Origin: Lota lota
Taxonomy: Eukaryota; Chordata; Actinopteri; Gadiformes; Lotidae
NCBI GenBank assembly: GCA_026745465.1
Contig: JACYXH010000363.1
Span: 4,088,501-4,152,500, forward strand
Length of the DNA: 64,000 nucleotides
Direction of reading: 5' to 3'
In this document: piece after piece, positions 1 to 12,153 of the stretch
Numbering within the stretch: position 1 is the stretch's first letter
Layout of the letters: each line of letters begins with the position of its first letter
Position numbers and translations under genes: made by a program
Notes under the pieces: generated by a model
The model's input: the letters and a program-made list of their open reading frames with translations, nothing else
Told to the model about the DNA's origin: nothing
Databases searched by the model: none

Positions 1-2653
1 TGTTTTGTAATTATAACATCTAGCCTATAAAACTAGAGACTGCAGTTTGTTCTATTAATGAGGTAGTAAAGAGATATGAAGGAAGGACAACAGGACTTAA
101 ACAATTAAAGGAAATGGAACAAGGATGTCCCTACTTCTCCACTTCTTAAGTATAGGCCATAAATAAGTCCGCTTTTTTCTTGTTATTGTAGCTGACTGAA
201 GATTAACAGACAGAAAAGACAAGCATTTCTCACAAGAACCAAAATTGACGAATCACACTTTAAAAGAGTCCAATGCACCCAAGATAAGAGGTTTCTGGGG
301 ACACACCAGATCATTTGTGGGGACACACCAGATCGTTTGTGGGGGCATACCAGATCGTTTGTGGGGGCATACCAGATCGTTTCTGGGGGAAACCAAGATA
401 TTTTCTGGGGACACACCGGATTGTCTCTCTGGACACGCCAGATCGTTTCTGGGGACACACCAGATGGGAGCACGAAAGAAACGCATTACAAAAGATCCAT
501 CAATAAATCACTCCATGCCACTTCAGGGCTTGGCCTTGAATTGTATGGAAATAAAATATAAATATAAGTAAATTTCCTCCATCTTGTTTACATGCAGAGA
601 CACACACACACTTTCCACACGTAACATGAATAGCAGTTCCCCTGGAGCCATGCAGAGAGGAAGCAGAGCTGCTGTGAGCTCCATCACAACGAAAAGGTGG
701 AGGAGGAAAGAGGCTTGTCTGACTTCCTGCAGAGAGGGAGGGAAATAAACACTTCCACATGCATGCATGCCAGGAACCCACACACACAAGCAGAAAGACA
801 CAGAGAAACAAAAATCAAACAAACACATACATACACGCAGGCAGAAATATACACATCACATACGCAGAAAACTTTGTAAACACAGTGGCCTAGAGTAAAC
901 ACAGTGCTGTTAATTTAAAGGGGTAGGACCGGTTAGCTACTATTGCTACCATATGCAAATAAAACAACTTGTGTCCGGAAAAGTAGAGCCAGTATACCCA
1001 GTCCTGACACCAGACACATCATTGTTAATCACCATGATGCAATGCTGCAACAAATTGAGAAAATACTGAATTTCCACTAGGCTGATAACTCTTCTGATGA
1101 GAGCAGACAGACGGAGGAATAGAAGGAGCAAAAAGAAGCAGAGCTAGAAATGTTGTCTCTCACACATCATGTCATTCAGGAGAAGTGGATGTTTGTGAAG
1201 TGAGTGAGTGATTAAGCTAGCCAGTAAACCTTTTGGGCATGTATATACTTTGAAGACTGACGCAAGACTGAGGTCAATTCATTTTACTCAGTTGAATATT
1301 TTCATGAATGCATTTGCTTGTAAATATAAAAAGTATGTCGAGGTCAATACCAAACTGCTGGCACTATGCGTAGGGACCAGAACATGGACTGATTTGGGTA
1401 TGCCTAGTCCGACTGAAACCATATGCAAACATTCCTCTCACTGGGGAAGTATCGGTGAGAGACTCTTATCTGTGTAATACAACAAATTCCTGTGTGTGTG
1501 TTAACTTTACTGTGGAGTGTCGAAAACTTCAGACTGGACACTTTTCAACGCTCTGTCTCAAGCTGGCGGGTTACAGAATCTCAGTGAGCCAACAATTCAT
1601 TGTGCCAATAAATCTCCTTAGCTGGCTTCATTAGGTCTGAAGAAAAGACAACCGCTGGTAGAAATTGGGCCACTCTGATTTTACAGATGGTTCTAATTTG
1701 CCAAGCATTTTTCCCAATTAGGGTTGATTTGGGGGGGGGGGGGAACTCCCAGTCAGCATTAATTACTCAAACAATTGAAATGGGATCTAATCATGTAAGG
1801 CTCATGACACCTTGATAATGTCACCCAGGAAAAAATGTCCTAAAGAAAAGCCTGGAAAGGCTCCAGGCAACAGATTATCGCAGAGTGAATTAGTTTAACT
1901 CAGTGTCTAGACTCATTATAAAGTGGAGAGGATGGAAGAGCACAACTGAAGGAAATGACATATGGTAACTGATAAGGTCCGAGACCACTGCATTTCTACG
2001 TCACATATTTGTACTTCATGATAAAAAGCTGTGAAACTGCTTCGAAAATGTCCAGTATCCTGTCTCAGCCAGTTTCACATGCTTAGAAATGTGTGAAACT
2101 GACCTAGAAGAGAAACTGTTCTTCTATCTGCCAGTACCACCGTGGATCCTGGAAGTAAAGCATGGCTGAGGCCCCAGCTGTGTCCCATCGGTCCCGGCAG
2201 CCTGCTTGTCACGCTGGGTGTCTGTCAGAGCACTTCAGTGTCAAACTGCAAGACCGTGCCGAGTCAAGCTGACCATGAACTGCACAGTCCGGCCACAGTG
2301 ACTAGAACGTGTTATCCTTTAGTTTTCCACTGGGGAAAACCCCAACGACGACAACAAAATGTCAGGGAAACGGATGCATCACCTTACCTGGCTGCATAGC
2401 ATCATCACCCGACTGCTAGAGTCTGTGACTTGGCACTGGAAAGAGGTGTTTGTCTAACCATTTTGACATAGGCCTATTAATACATATTAATAGTATTCAG
2501 CATCAAAACCATGAGTTGGCCTACTTTAATATGTGTATTTAAAAAAGATATAAACCAAAGAAATTATTAAAAAAAAAAGCTTCAGGTGTAATAGACTAAG
2601 CCAGTGCTGTGCTTGTGTTTTCGTCGTCAAGGCGCACATATTTAATGTCTTAC
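1..2653 (-). other. magi1: MAGI1 intron 1 (part)
   Basis: This stretch follows the exon 1 donor on the minus strand and runs to the window edge. It holds a 22-bp minisatellite (284-475), a short CA-rich patch near 600-860 and a 13-base G run at 1731-1743. I see no second MAGI1 exon: nothing resembles the GGRLNKDLRHFLN-type start of exon 2. Open frames here, such as 2142-2399 plus, show no family resemblance. Confidence 0.75.
284..475. repeat. 22-bp minisatellite, about 8 copies
   Basis: The motif CCAGAT or a close variant starts at 306, 328, 350, 372, 394, 416, 438 and 460, a spacing of exactly 22 bp each time. A degenerate unit precedes it. The consensus is CCAGATCGTTTGTGGGG followed by RCAYA. 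Because 22 is not a multiple of three, all three frames cycle through the array, which produces several overlapping meaningless ORFs on both strands. Confidence 0.9.
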
Positions 2654-2951
2654 CTTGACTGACAGTTTTTAGTCTGACGGCACCTCTACAGTTCTGTATT
2701 ACGGTGTGTAGGTCGTACAAAGGCAATCCGGATATGGACAGGTTCTCCACCTCCAGTAGCAATTCCCCTTCGATTAGTTTCCCAGTGCTGTAAACCACGA
2801 CGTCCTCGTTCAATCGTCCGATGGTCGCGAACTCTCCGTTCTCCGCGCCACCGAGGAAGGGCACGTTGAGCTCCCCGCGGGCGTCTTTCACCACCGCGCA
2901 CTCCTTCACTCTGGAGGTCCAGTGGCTTTTCTTTAGCCCCGGTTTAGACAT
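2654..2951 (-). CDS. magi1: MAGI1 first coding exon (N-terminal PDZ domain), partial gene
   Basis: Membrane-associated guanylate kinase, WW and PDZ domain-containing protein 1 is a scaffold at tight and adherens junctions that binds C-terminal peptides of partners. This exon encodes 99 residues plus one base. It opens MSKPGLKKSHWTSRVKEC, the family's characteristic start, then shows PDZ features: a LGGAENGEF stretch near residues 33-41 and ELLLEVENLSISGLPLYD near 63-80. It ends ...RLKTVSQ at a donor reading G|GTAAG, in phase 1, where human MAGI1 exon 1 also ends. I take the ATG at 2951: the frame is open six codons further up, but only from a TTG. The base at -3 is A. The guanylate-kinase, WW and later PDZ domains lie off the left edge. 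MAGI1 is chosen over MAGI2 and MAGI3 from the SGLPxYD segment and from SLC25A26 being next door. The sequence is fairly divergent, so it could be one of two teleost magi1 copies. Confidence 0.9.
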
Positions 2952-3340
2952 TGTGGGAAAAGTCTCCAAACACCCAACAGGTGGTCTCGCCTACTGTTAT
3001 GAGACAAACAAATAGGCCTGTATATTCAGCGCACTAACAATGATATCCAAGTCAAGCGCAGCAAACTTTCTTTCGCTTCCACAGAAACATGAGTGCGTTG
3101 CGAGCGTTCACCCAACGGGTCGTGTTGGTAAGATCAAGCCATCCCCAGGACGACTTCAAATAGGTGGTTTACCGGCTGGTCGTTAATGTGCAGATATTAT
3201 TCTCATCTTCTTAAGATCCTGCTTGGTATTAATCCCGCTTCTTCGTCGATGTCATCTCGAATCTGCTCCACACACACTCACGTACTTCTTAGGAGTCGAC
3301 TTAGGTTGTATTTTCACTTTTAAATAGTTTTCTTTCCAAC

Positions 3341-3348
3341 TTACGTCA
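3341..3348. promoter_or_regulatory. CRE-like site upstream of MAGI1
   Basis: TTACGTCA, a half-palindromic cAMP-response-element-like octamer, lies about 390 bp upstream of the MAGI1 start codon in a CpG-containing flank. Motif match only; occupancy is inferred. Confidence 0.35.
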
Positions 3349-3498
3349 ATACAATTGCTCGTCGACGTATCCGGTTACTTGGTCGGTGGTTTTACGCCGT
3401 CCACGAACGCTTTAAACAGGTACAACGTTGTCGTTTGTTTTACGGAACCTCATTCACACTCCGCGCACTGGATGTGTGTGTTGCTGAGTCTACAGTTC

Positions 3499-3508
3499 GC
3501 GCATGCGC
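3499..3508. promoter_or_regulatory. NRF1-type palindrome upstream of MAGI1
   Basis: GCGCATGCGC is the perfect core of the NRF1 binding site, common in CpG-type vertebrate promoters. It lies about 550 bp upstream of the MAGI1 ATG, at the far edge of the locally CpG-rich 2820-3600 segment, so it may mark the upstream part of the promoter. The transcription start itself cannot be located from sequence alone. Confidence 0.55.
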
Positions 3509-3844
3509 TGTAGTATCCCCGAGGCATGAGGGACATCCTGGCTACACCTATCACATCACAGGGTCCTAGAGCGCCTCTGGCCGACAATACTGTGTGCGTG
3601 TTGGCCTGACTTATATTACCTTTAATATACTGGTGATCTCACTGTAAATAAAATGCTTCTTAGTAAAATGTATACATTAATCAATCTTTCAAGTGTGTTT
3701 TTTTATTCAATGGTTGGAAATATAAACCAATGCCTCAATAATCTGTATATGGTCATTGTAAATCATTTGAGTAACTGTGTGTGTCCTGTTTTTCAGCATT
3801 CCTGCACATCAGGTCTGACTGGTGGCTGAATGGCCAATCTCACT

Positions 3845-3845
<1 letters not shown>

Positions 3846-3927
<82 letters not shown>
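3846..3927. repeat. (TG)n microsatellite, about 41 units
   Basis: An uninterrupted TG dinucleotide run. Its translation gives a meaningless VCVCV peptide. Confidence 0.97.
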
Positions 3928-3930
<3 letters not shown>

Positions 3931-5204
3931 GTGTGCGTGCCTATCATATGTGTATGTGAACGTGCATCAGATGAGTCACTTTGATTATGTCAAAATACTT
4001 CTATAATTTATTTTACAGTCACTGTGTTGTGTACAACGAGTAAGCAATAATTAGGGCAGAAGAAAGGGAGCATGAGGAGCAGAAACTAAGATAGAGGGAA
4101 AGATAGGACAGGATGGAAGAGCGTGTTGGCTTCGCACAGCTGGCCCAAAGCATGATGGGAAACAGCAGCTATTGTTTGAGGGGCTCACATGGACAGGCCC
4201 AACCTAAAAATATCACATCACATCATGTGATTTCATATTGTATCATCATACTTCCATCTGCATGCTACTAGGATACTTCCTCTACATACTTATATCATCT
4301 TTCATTTTATTCACCTTGTCACAAATAAACGTGGACCCTTGTGCACATGTGCAGGTTAAACATGAGAATAAAGGCAACCATATATAAATAATCAAGTCAC
4401 ACTAGTTTGATACTGGTTTGAAATATTTCAATATACAGTGATGATTCCTAACAAAGTGGTCTTTGAGTCTCATGCATAATGTAAAACTTTACGTAACATC
4501 AGCAGTTACCCTAACATAATAATAGTGATATTAATGTGGGGCATTGGAGGGTTCAAGCCTCAGAATCATAGGGTTATGAAATAACTTTGTTTATTTAGAT
4601 GTTTTATTGATGTGATGACTCACAGCCCCGAGGAGGTCTGTGTCTTCAAATGTTATAGTTAATAAAACACTGGCCGTACCATTTCCACTTCCATTATGTG
4701 TTGACAGGCATGGCCTATTAAACACACAACGGGTCTGCTATGTATGAATAGCATTAATGAATGTGAGTATTTCTATTTGGTAGCAGCTTCATATGGGAAA
4801 CACAAGTGAGATGAAATCAATGAATATATGTAGAAATATTGAAAGAGAAAGATGGATGGATAGTCCCTGAAGACTGCAAAGAGAAGGAGATGAGAAAGAA
4901 AATCAAGAACGCAACAAAAAGAGAAACTAAGGGAAAAAAGAAAGAAAGAATGAAAGGTGCAAAAGTTGAAGCTGAATCAGCTCTGACTGTCCTGATCACA
5001 CCTTTGGGGAGAGAAGGGGCGGTAGATGAATGTGATGTGGCCAAGGGTAGCAGACAGATCTTGCTCTTTGAACACAGGTCTCTGGAAGGCAAAACTTTAG
5101 TACAGCTTCCACCCCAAGAGCAATTAATACCATGAAGGACAATAAAACTATATTAAAAAGAAACTCTGTGAAACAATATTTTGTTTCACTGTTGGACGAA
5201 TTTG

Positions 5205-5356
5205 GAGCATGTTTATACTGATGGATAAGGTTATAGGTTCAAACCATGTGCATCCCTGAGCAAGATGGCTGACTCCTGCAGGGCTTATTAACAAAATGTA
5301 TCTACAAATACAATAAAAACACCAAGCCACTTTGGATAAATGTGTCTGCTAAATGG
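5205..5356 (+). mobile_element. tRNA-derived SINE, fish type
   Basis: An RNA polymerase III box B (GGTTCAAACC) lies at 5236-5245. About 90 bp on comes the tail CCACTTTGGATAAATGTGTC (5327-5346), continuing TGCTAAATGG, close to the CTTTGGATAAAAGCGTCTGC tail seen throughout fish SINEs. A short A-rich stretch precedes the tail. Box A and the 5' limit are not clear. Substitutions in box B and the tail suggest an old copy. Confidence 0.65.
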
Positions 5357-5978
5357 AACAACAGTTAGGTCGGTTTGAATCGACATTGCTGGTGATAACT
5401 GCACATGGCTCTCTTCCCTCTATTATTTTATCATATCCATGGGGTGGACCAGCCATTCCACTAAACCATCCTCAAAGACATGGCAATAATTATGCTCTGC
5501 ATCAAGTAACACAAAGTATTTTGTTGGACAAACAAAGACCAAATATAAAGGTGTGTGTGTTTGTGTGTGTTGGTGTGGGGAGTGGGGAAGAAATCCTGCT
5601 CTACTATTTGTCAGACATTAGATTATGTAAACTCCACACCCATCACATAATTGCTGCACATCAATTGCTGCACATCAGAAACATTGTCTATATTGGTTTG
5701 ATCTGCTCTCTCTCTCTTTCTAACTCTCTCTCTTCTCCCTGAAATGATGTATCTCCTCCTCTCCCCCCTTCTCTTTATTTATATTTCTACTGCTAAGTTT
5801 GCATTGCGTTATTTAGCAAGCCATTGCCACTGAGGCATGACATACTGTATGTGCACTCATCAACGCACAACACAAGCGCTATAAATTGGCCGATGCTTTT
5901 TATTCTACCTTTCAATCGCAATCTCTCTCTTTACCTCTTTGGCCTTGTTTGTTACAATCCAGCAGGGAGATTTATAGG

Positions 5979-5982
<4 letters not shown>

Positions 5983-6028
<46 letters not shown>
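5983..6028. repeat. (GA)n microsatellite
   Basis: About 23 uninterrupted GA units; a purine-only strand. Confidence 0.95.
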
Positions 6029-6030
<2 letters not shown>

Positions 6031-8023
6031 TTGTTTAAACGAATGCAGGGCCGAAAAGCTCAGTGTTGCCTGTGACGATTAGGGATGAATGGCTTTGCAG
6101 GAAAAGGCCATTAGATTATCCATCACACAAAGCCAATGACCATTGGCTTTTGAGGAGCAAGTGTAAGGAGCTTCTTGGTTTAATCAAAGGCACAAAATCG
6201 ATTTCCATATACTCCTAACACTTTCTTTCTGTGTATTTTGAATGATGTCAGTAGGAGAATTTCTATAGATCTTTTGACGCAGCAGGAGAACCCCTTGCTC
6301 TTTATCCGAGTGCCAGAAATGGGACTCAGCGAATCATACTCTTTATTTAGAATATTTAACAGCCTAAAATACAGTCAGCAAATTCTCTAGGCTGGCATTC
6401 TTCCCAGGCTACGTTATGTCGGATTAAGATGCTGCAAATATGAGATGCTTCCACTGTATTTCTCTGATATACCGCATAGCACAGACCACCCAGTCTTCCT
6501 CTCTCTCCCTCCCTGTCTGTCCAAAATATTGTCACATCAGTTAATAGAAACCCACCAGGCGGTTGGATTCTTCTTGGTTGCTTCTGAGGTGAAGCTCTAC
6601 TTTTGGGCAGTTTGTTTCTGTCCTCGCTTTCCATCCAGGAAGAGTACATATCCTAATGAACTCTGTTTTATCTAGGACAGCAAAAAGCTGGTCGTTTGGC
6701 TTGCTAGTAAGAGTCAGAACCAGGATGTGTGGTCTGTAGAACCATGCATTCCAGGGGACTGGTAAGATTATTAGAGGACTGGTAAGGGAATAAATGTAAA
6801 CAGGGTCTTAGAAATCGTATATTCATGGCATAGGACGCGTCATTAAGGTGTGTCTGCAGGAATAGCTTGCCTGCATTTGCAGATAAAATGTATGTTTATA
6901 AAAAAATGTCAGCCCAACGTACTATATATTTATATTGTCGGTACACATGTATGTCAATGGTAATTTGGAAAAAAGGTTTAGATTGTTATGCCTCGCTCTG
7001 CATCAGTTGAATAACAAAACTTTTGAATTTCATTATCTCTGCTCTCTCTGCTTTGTCTTGCTCTCTTGCTCTGTGACCCATCTTATTTTCCTCTTCCTCT
7101 TTATAAGTGACAAGATGAGTAAACATGTCTACCCACCTTCAAAGGGGAACCAATTACCACAGACACATGTATCAGGTGCGGGGCTTAATTATTAAGCTTG
7201 AATAAAACCTTTGTTCAAAATCCTACCCACAAGGTGGTGAAAAGAGTTCAAAGTATTCACTGACCCATTCATGTAGAAAAAATATATCTTGTTGCGTGCC
7301 GTGAACGTTGTGTGTGGGGACTGCAGTCTGCAGTAGTACAGCAACATTCAGAATGGAGTGAAAAGGCTATACTGGAACTGAGGCAGCTTGGCTGCGTTGA
7401 GCTGCTCCTTTAATCTGCTGCAGAGTTGGCACATGATGGTGCATGTTGTGAAACATGTGGAGCAGTAGCGGCAGCATTAAAGTTGAAGGGATTTGGGATT
7501 TGTTTCTCCTGACCTGGAGTCATGATACAGACCGGGGCATGTGCAGATATTCAATCCAAGTCTGAGTCAATGCACACTGAGATTTCTACCGTAAAAGGTA
7601 ATTTCCTTAAAGCACTGCTCTGGTATTTGTCTTTGCATTGTTGAGGCATCTACAGCTTGCCACATCTTAACTACAACTTAAGTCATGTTGTAGTTAACAC
7701 AGTAAAGCTAAATAGAATTTAAGACTATTTAATTGTGCTATTTCCATACAATATTTAAACAACTGGCATTTTTTGGGGGGATAAATAAAGCACCCTGCAT
7801 CAATATTAAACATAGGTAAGCAAAATCAAACATGTGTATTTGTGAAATAACACATAACAACTTAGTTGTATGTATGCTGAAAATTTTGTTTAATTTCTAT
7901 GTTTTTTGAAGTTATTTTCCACCTAAAGCAGGAAGTAAACTTGACAGATTCTTCTGAATCCATGTCCACATGAACACAGGATGACACGCTGTTATGGCCT
8001 TGTTGCCACAACAACTCATTCAT

Positions 8024-8246
<223 letters not shown>

Positions 8247-8556
8247 AGAGGCGGCCTCTCCCAGGGGTGTGAGTACTCTCTCCACGTCCACGGTCACCTC
8301 GTTGTCCAGCAGGTCCGATCACATTACTGGTGGCTCTGGCAACCCTACCGCAATCATGACGTCAGCACCTTTGTTTCCTAAATGTGGTTTTCCAAAGCAT
8401 GATAGCACTTCCCTGAAACTTTAAATTAAGCACAAGATAGCAGTAACAATTTGACTAATAATTGACCATGAGCCATGACCTGAGCATTTCCGCCCAACTC
8501 TCCATTATAGTGTTAATAATTACACCTGCGACTGATTGTTTCAGTCCAATTTATCA

Positions 8557-8730
8557 TTTTCACAGAGGCATCATTGAAGGACAAACACAGGAGTCACTCA
8601 TAACACTAATTATGCATCTGCTCCCTTGTAGTAAACTTAAATAGTGCAGAAAGTCTACTGCCCGCGCCATGGTATATAAAAGTAGCAGACCCATAATTAG
8701 TGTTATGAGCGACACCTGCTTTTGTCCAAT
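8557..8730. mobile_element. MITE-like element, family M1 copy A
   Basis: The left side reads TTTTCACAGAGGCATCATTG, then ACTCATAACACTAATTATG. The right half contains the inverted counterpart CATAATTAGTGTTATGAGCG, then ACACCTG. Between them is CTACTGCCCGCGCCATGGTA, then TATAAAAGTAGCAGACCC, shared with copy B. The terminal CCTCTGTGAAA is missing on the right, where a SINE begins. No coding capacity. M1 is a name used only in this annotation. Confidence 0.7.
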
Positions 8731-8741
8731 GGTGTTCTAGA

Positions 8742-8910
8742 GGAGAGTCAAGTGGTCCGGATGTTTGACTCCCAGCCAAAAGGTTCCGGGGTTCCAACCC
8801 TAATGTCAGCAGTCTACCTGTAGCATCCCTTATGTGCTCATTGAAGACATGTCTCAACTGAATTTCCTTGTTAGTGGCTTTGGATAAAAGTGTTTGCTGA
8901 ATGACTTAAT
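8742..8910 (+). mobile_element. tRNA-derived SINE, fish type
   Basis: A tRNA-like head carries box B GGTTCCAACC at 8790-8799, with a plausible degenerate box A near AGTCAAGTGGTCC (8746-8758). The tail GGCTTTGGATAAAAGTGTTT (8876-8895), continuing GCTGAATGA, matches the conserved fish SINE tail. It abuts the truncated right end of M1 copy A, which suggests the SINE inserted into or beside that element. Confidence 0.7.
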
Positions 8911-9953
8911 AGCATTGAATGTGCTCAATTGATGCCTAAAACCACCTGGGCATAAGGTGAAGCACTCTAATGAGGATGCCAAAACAAACATGTGCAGAGA
9001 CGCTACCCGAGCTAGCGTCATGTGGGTGGGTGGAGATGGTGATATGGTTGAATGAAGAGCAGATGTTAAAGGCTAAAACAATTGAGTGCTAAAGTTAGAT
9101 GATTATCCTTTATGTAAAGCAGGGTTAAAAACAGGATCAAGCAGTTTGTTGTTACTCTAAAGATGAACTAAATAATGTTCTACTTGCAAGTTGGTCAGGG
9201 AACCAAAGGAAAGGAATCAATGTTTTCTAATGGTCTGTTTTTATATTGGAGGGGCAGACAGATTGAAATATAAATGGACAGTATGATATAGACAGACAGG
9301 TAGACAGACAGGAGCAGACATACAGACAAATCATCAGATGAAAAGAGCTATAAACAGAAGGTGGAGTACACTGTCTATACAGCACATGAGCCAGGATGAG
9401 ATCATGGGTGCTGCGTTAGGGTGTAACCGAATAAATTTAGCACAACACAACTCAACACATCACAGAACAAGGGTTTTATTTTCCCAGCCTGCTCTGCTCA
9501 AGGTGCCCACTTGGCCTAACTGATGGCGTGAGAGGAATGACACTGCATGTTACTGTGAGATCCAGCCCTGCTGACAAGCTACTGCTGTGGATACACTTGG
9601 CTGCTGGCATGGTGCCTCACTGACATCTTTGTGAAGACATGATTAGCCAGGATCCCAATATACAGTTCATCTTCAACAACAGGTCTGCACGCTGTCTTAA
9701 CTGTATACAAACAACTGGGAACATGAAAAGGCAATTACTAGTTACTTGAAATGGTTTCATTTAGACAATAGACCTTTAATTGAACAGTTTGGGTCAGTAG
9801 TCTCACAGGCTATATAAATATTCCATCTAGTACAAGGAAGGGTGACATAGGGCTTGCTGATGACCAATTAGTCACATTATGTAATTCATAATTTTTTCCA
9901 TTCAGGTTTACACAATGTTGTGTCTGTATTGAGTGAGAGAACAAGTGTGAGAA

Positions 9954-9980
9954 CAAGCCAGCCATTGAATGGCTGGCTTG
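9954..9980. repeat. Perfect short inverted repeat
   Basis: 11-bp arms CAAGCCAGCCA and TGGCTGGCTTG around a 5-base loop. No T-run follows and the context is not prokaryotic, so this is not called a terminator. Confidence 0.8.
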
Positions 9981-10228
9981 AGAGAGAGAGATCCCACACT
10001 TCCTGTATTATCAGTAGTAGCTGCTATTATTAATTAATGAAATAGTTAATGTATCTCCAGCATTGTGTATGCACAGGAATCCCTCTGTACCTTTCCTGCA
10101 CCCTTATGAATCAATCCAACCAAGACCTCTCCTTCCTGGGTCTCACTATGCTTTCCATGCTTCAAAATATACACATGTATTGCATTGGTTCCTTCAATTG
10201 CTGTTACGTGAAGCAATTCAAGTTGATC

Positions 10229-10976
10229 TGTCACAGCCCCACTTTCTGTGGTGATTGAATAAAGGACTGGAAACAACAGATGATGAACAGGGGTTTACTG
10301 GGGCGATGATCAAAACACAGAAACAAGGACCACACCACAATGCAACCAGGCCTTGAGACTTGCCAAAGTCTCAGACTCAGTCAAAGAGCGTTGCCAAAGA
10401 AAAGAACCAAACAAAACAAAGCTAAGCTAAGCGCTAACAACTGGACTACATGTCTCGTTCCCTAACAAAACTAACCGAAAAATACAGTGGGTAGCAACAC
10501 TCCTAACCTAATGGATCTAAACAGAGAACAGCACTATGTGATGTAAATGTATAGAGGCCTCTGTCTTACCTGTCCCAAGACCGCAAGGTAGCAACAAAGA
10601 AAATAAGTGGTGGGGCTAACAAACAGCACACAATAAATGCAAGCAGGGGGAGATGGGAAACTAAGGGCCAATATAATATAACAGGTATATAATAAATATA
10701 TAATATCCAAGGATCTAGCAATCCTAACAAACCTCTCTGGGGACACACAACAGGGTTACCCTCAACAGACCAAAAAGGAGAGTGAGCTAGCCTAGCAAAA
10801 CTGGCTTTTAAATGTGTGGCAGGCCTCCTTCTTGCTGCGAACTGATGAGGTGATTGGTGGAATCTGATGACCTGGTTGGTAGAGGCGGGATGATGATTGA
10901 AGTGGTTAATTGACTGGCACCTGTACATGAGAACAGAGGGAAACAGGGCAGCAATATACCAACAGTGGCCGTAACA
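10229..10976. mobile_element. Possible non-autonomous element with weak TGTCAC-type ends
   Basis: The left end reads TGTCACAGCCCCACT; the right end ACAGTGGCCGTAACA is its imperfect inverted counterpart. The interior resembles anonymous fish repeats (lists of CAAAACACAGAAACAAGG-like sequence and simple AC-rich spacing) and has no convincing ORF. It is similar in style to the element at 18143-18555. The call rests on weak terminal similarity only. Confidence 0.35.
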
Positions 10977-11044
10977 CTATCGCAAAAAAAGTGTGTCCTT
11001 TCAATGTAGCTGCCCTTGAGAATGTGTTTACAAGAGCAGGCATG

Positions 11045-11048
<4 letters not shown>

Positions 11049-11082
<34 letters not shown>
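11049..11082. repeat. (CA)n microsatellite
   Basis: About 17 uninterrupted CA units. Confidence 0.95.
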
Positions 11083-11084
<2 letters not shown>

Positions 11085-11180
11085 TAACACTCTGGACACA
11101 CTCGCTGGAGTGTTGAAATACCTGTCACACAGTAGCTTAAAACAGAAAGCCGTTGTTAGATGGCTGACCTTCAGAGCCCA

Positions 11181-11394
11181 GTTCACCAGGCAGCAGGTTC
11201 AGGACCAGTTCACCAGGCAGCAGGTTCAGGACCAGTGCAACATGAGCAGGTTCAGGACCAGAGCACCAGGCAGCAGGTTCAGGACCAGTGCAACATGAGC
11301 AGGTTCAGGACCAGAGCACCAGGCAGCAGGTTCAGGACCAGAGCACCAGGCAGCAGGTTCAGGCCCACAGCACCAGGCAGCAGCTTCAGGGGCA
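11181..11394. repeat. 27/26-bp minisatellite with two unit types, 8 copies
   Basis: Type A (27 bp) has the core CACCAGGCAGCAGGTTCAGG. Type B (26 bp) has TGCAACATGAGCAGGTTCAG. Units begin at 11181 (A), 11208 (A), 11235 (B), 11261 (A), 11288 (B), 11314 (A), 11341 (A) and 11368 (variant A). The A-B pair repeats, so the array looks like it grew partly by duplication of a 53-bp dimer. The 26-bp unit shifts the frame, so the Q/R-rich overlapping ORFs here are not credible as proteins. Confidence 0.92.
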
Positions 11395-11708
11395 AAGCGT
11401 TCTGGGAAGATTCTTGTCCCCTCAACCGTATCTGAGCCTCACAACACCGTTAAGGGAGATTTGGTTTCACTGGGAACTTCTTTCTAGACTCTCAGTCACT
11501 CTCTTCCCTGTAGTTCCATCAAGCTTCCAGATCAATTTGAAAGGTAAAAGTGCATCCTGCTGACACGTCTACGTTTTTCTATTACAAGAATAAAGCACCT
11601 CCTTGAATCCTCTTTAAGAGGACATTTTTTAAATGTCTCTGTTCACCTTCTCTCTATCCCCTTTTATGGCCTAAAGGACCCTTGTCCCATGATCAGTCAA
11701 CTGTTGGG

Positions 11709-11722
11709 CACACACACACAAA

Positions 11723-11774
<52 letters not shown>

Positions 11775-11806
11775 AGCGCGCACACACACTCACTCACACA
11801 CATACA
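11709..11806. repeat. Compound CA-rich microsatellite
   Basis: CA units interrupted by AAACA, ATA and GCGCG, then CACTCACTCACACAC. The interruptions suggest an older array than the pure tracts nearby. Confidence 0.9.
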
Positions 11807-12045
11807 CATGCACACCCGACAAATGCACAAACGTACACACCTCCCTGTAGACTTCATAGAAGCCAGTGGAACCTGGATAGCTTCCAAAACACATCAGCTC
11901 CATACTTTCTTTATTTTCTTCACATATAGTACTATTAGCCCTTTCCTGTTGCCTTGAGTCTGGCTGCAGGGAAATCAGCTTTTTCAAAGAAAAGCAGATA
12001 CAATCCATCTTGAGGGCAGCTTGACTAAAGTCATGTTATTTTTTC

Positions 12046-12153
12046 CCACCTCCACCACCACCACCTCCACCACCACCTCCACCACCACTACCACCACCAC
12101 CACCACCACCACCACCACCACCACCACCACCACCACCACCACCACCACCACCA
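12046..12153. repeat. (CCA)n trinucleotide repeat
   Basis: About 36 CCA units, the first third interrupted by CCT and CTA. It reads as poly-Thr on the plus strand and poly-Val on the minus strand. No surrounding exon structure supports coding. Confidence 0.95.

Larger units (their letters stand above)
2952..3600 (-). promoter_or_regulatory. magi1: MAGI1 5' UTR and promoter region
   Basis: Compared with its surroundings this stretch is rich in CpG dinucleotides (for example around 3090-3130, 3360-3420 and 3495-3510) and free of microsatellites. It directly precedes the MAGI1 start codon on the minus strand. It holds a CRE-like octamer at 3341 and an NRF1 palindrome at 3499. I see no convincing TATA box, as expected for a CpG-type promoter. 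The exact limits are inferred. Confidence 0.55.

Noticed and set aside
284-475. Regular repeats considered as a CRISPR array
   Set aside because: Units are contiguous with no unique spacers, and the genome is vertebrate.
2952-2969. Start of MAGI1 six codons upstream (METFPT before MSK)
   Set aside because: The upstream codon is TTG, not ATG; the family protein begins MSK, and the ATG at 2951 has A at -3.
9954-9980. Hairpin considered as a transcription terminator
   Set aside because: Intrinsic terminators of this kind are bacterial, and no T-run follows.
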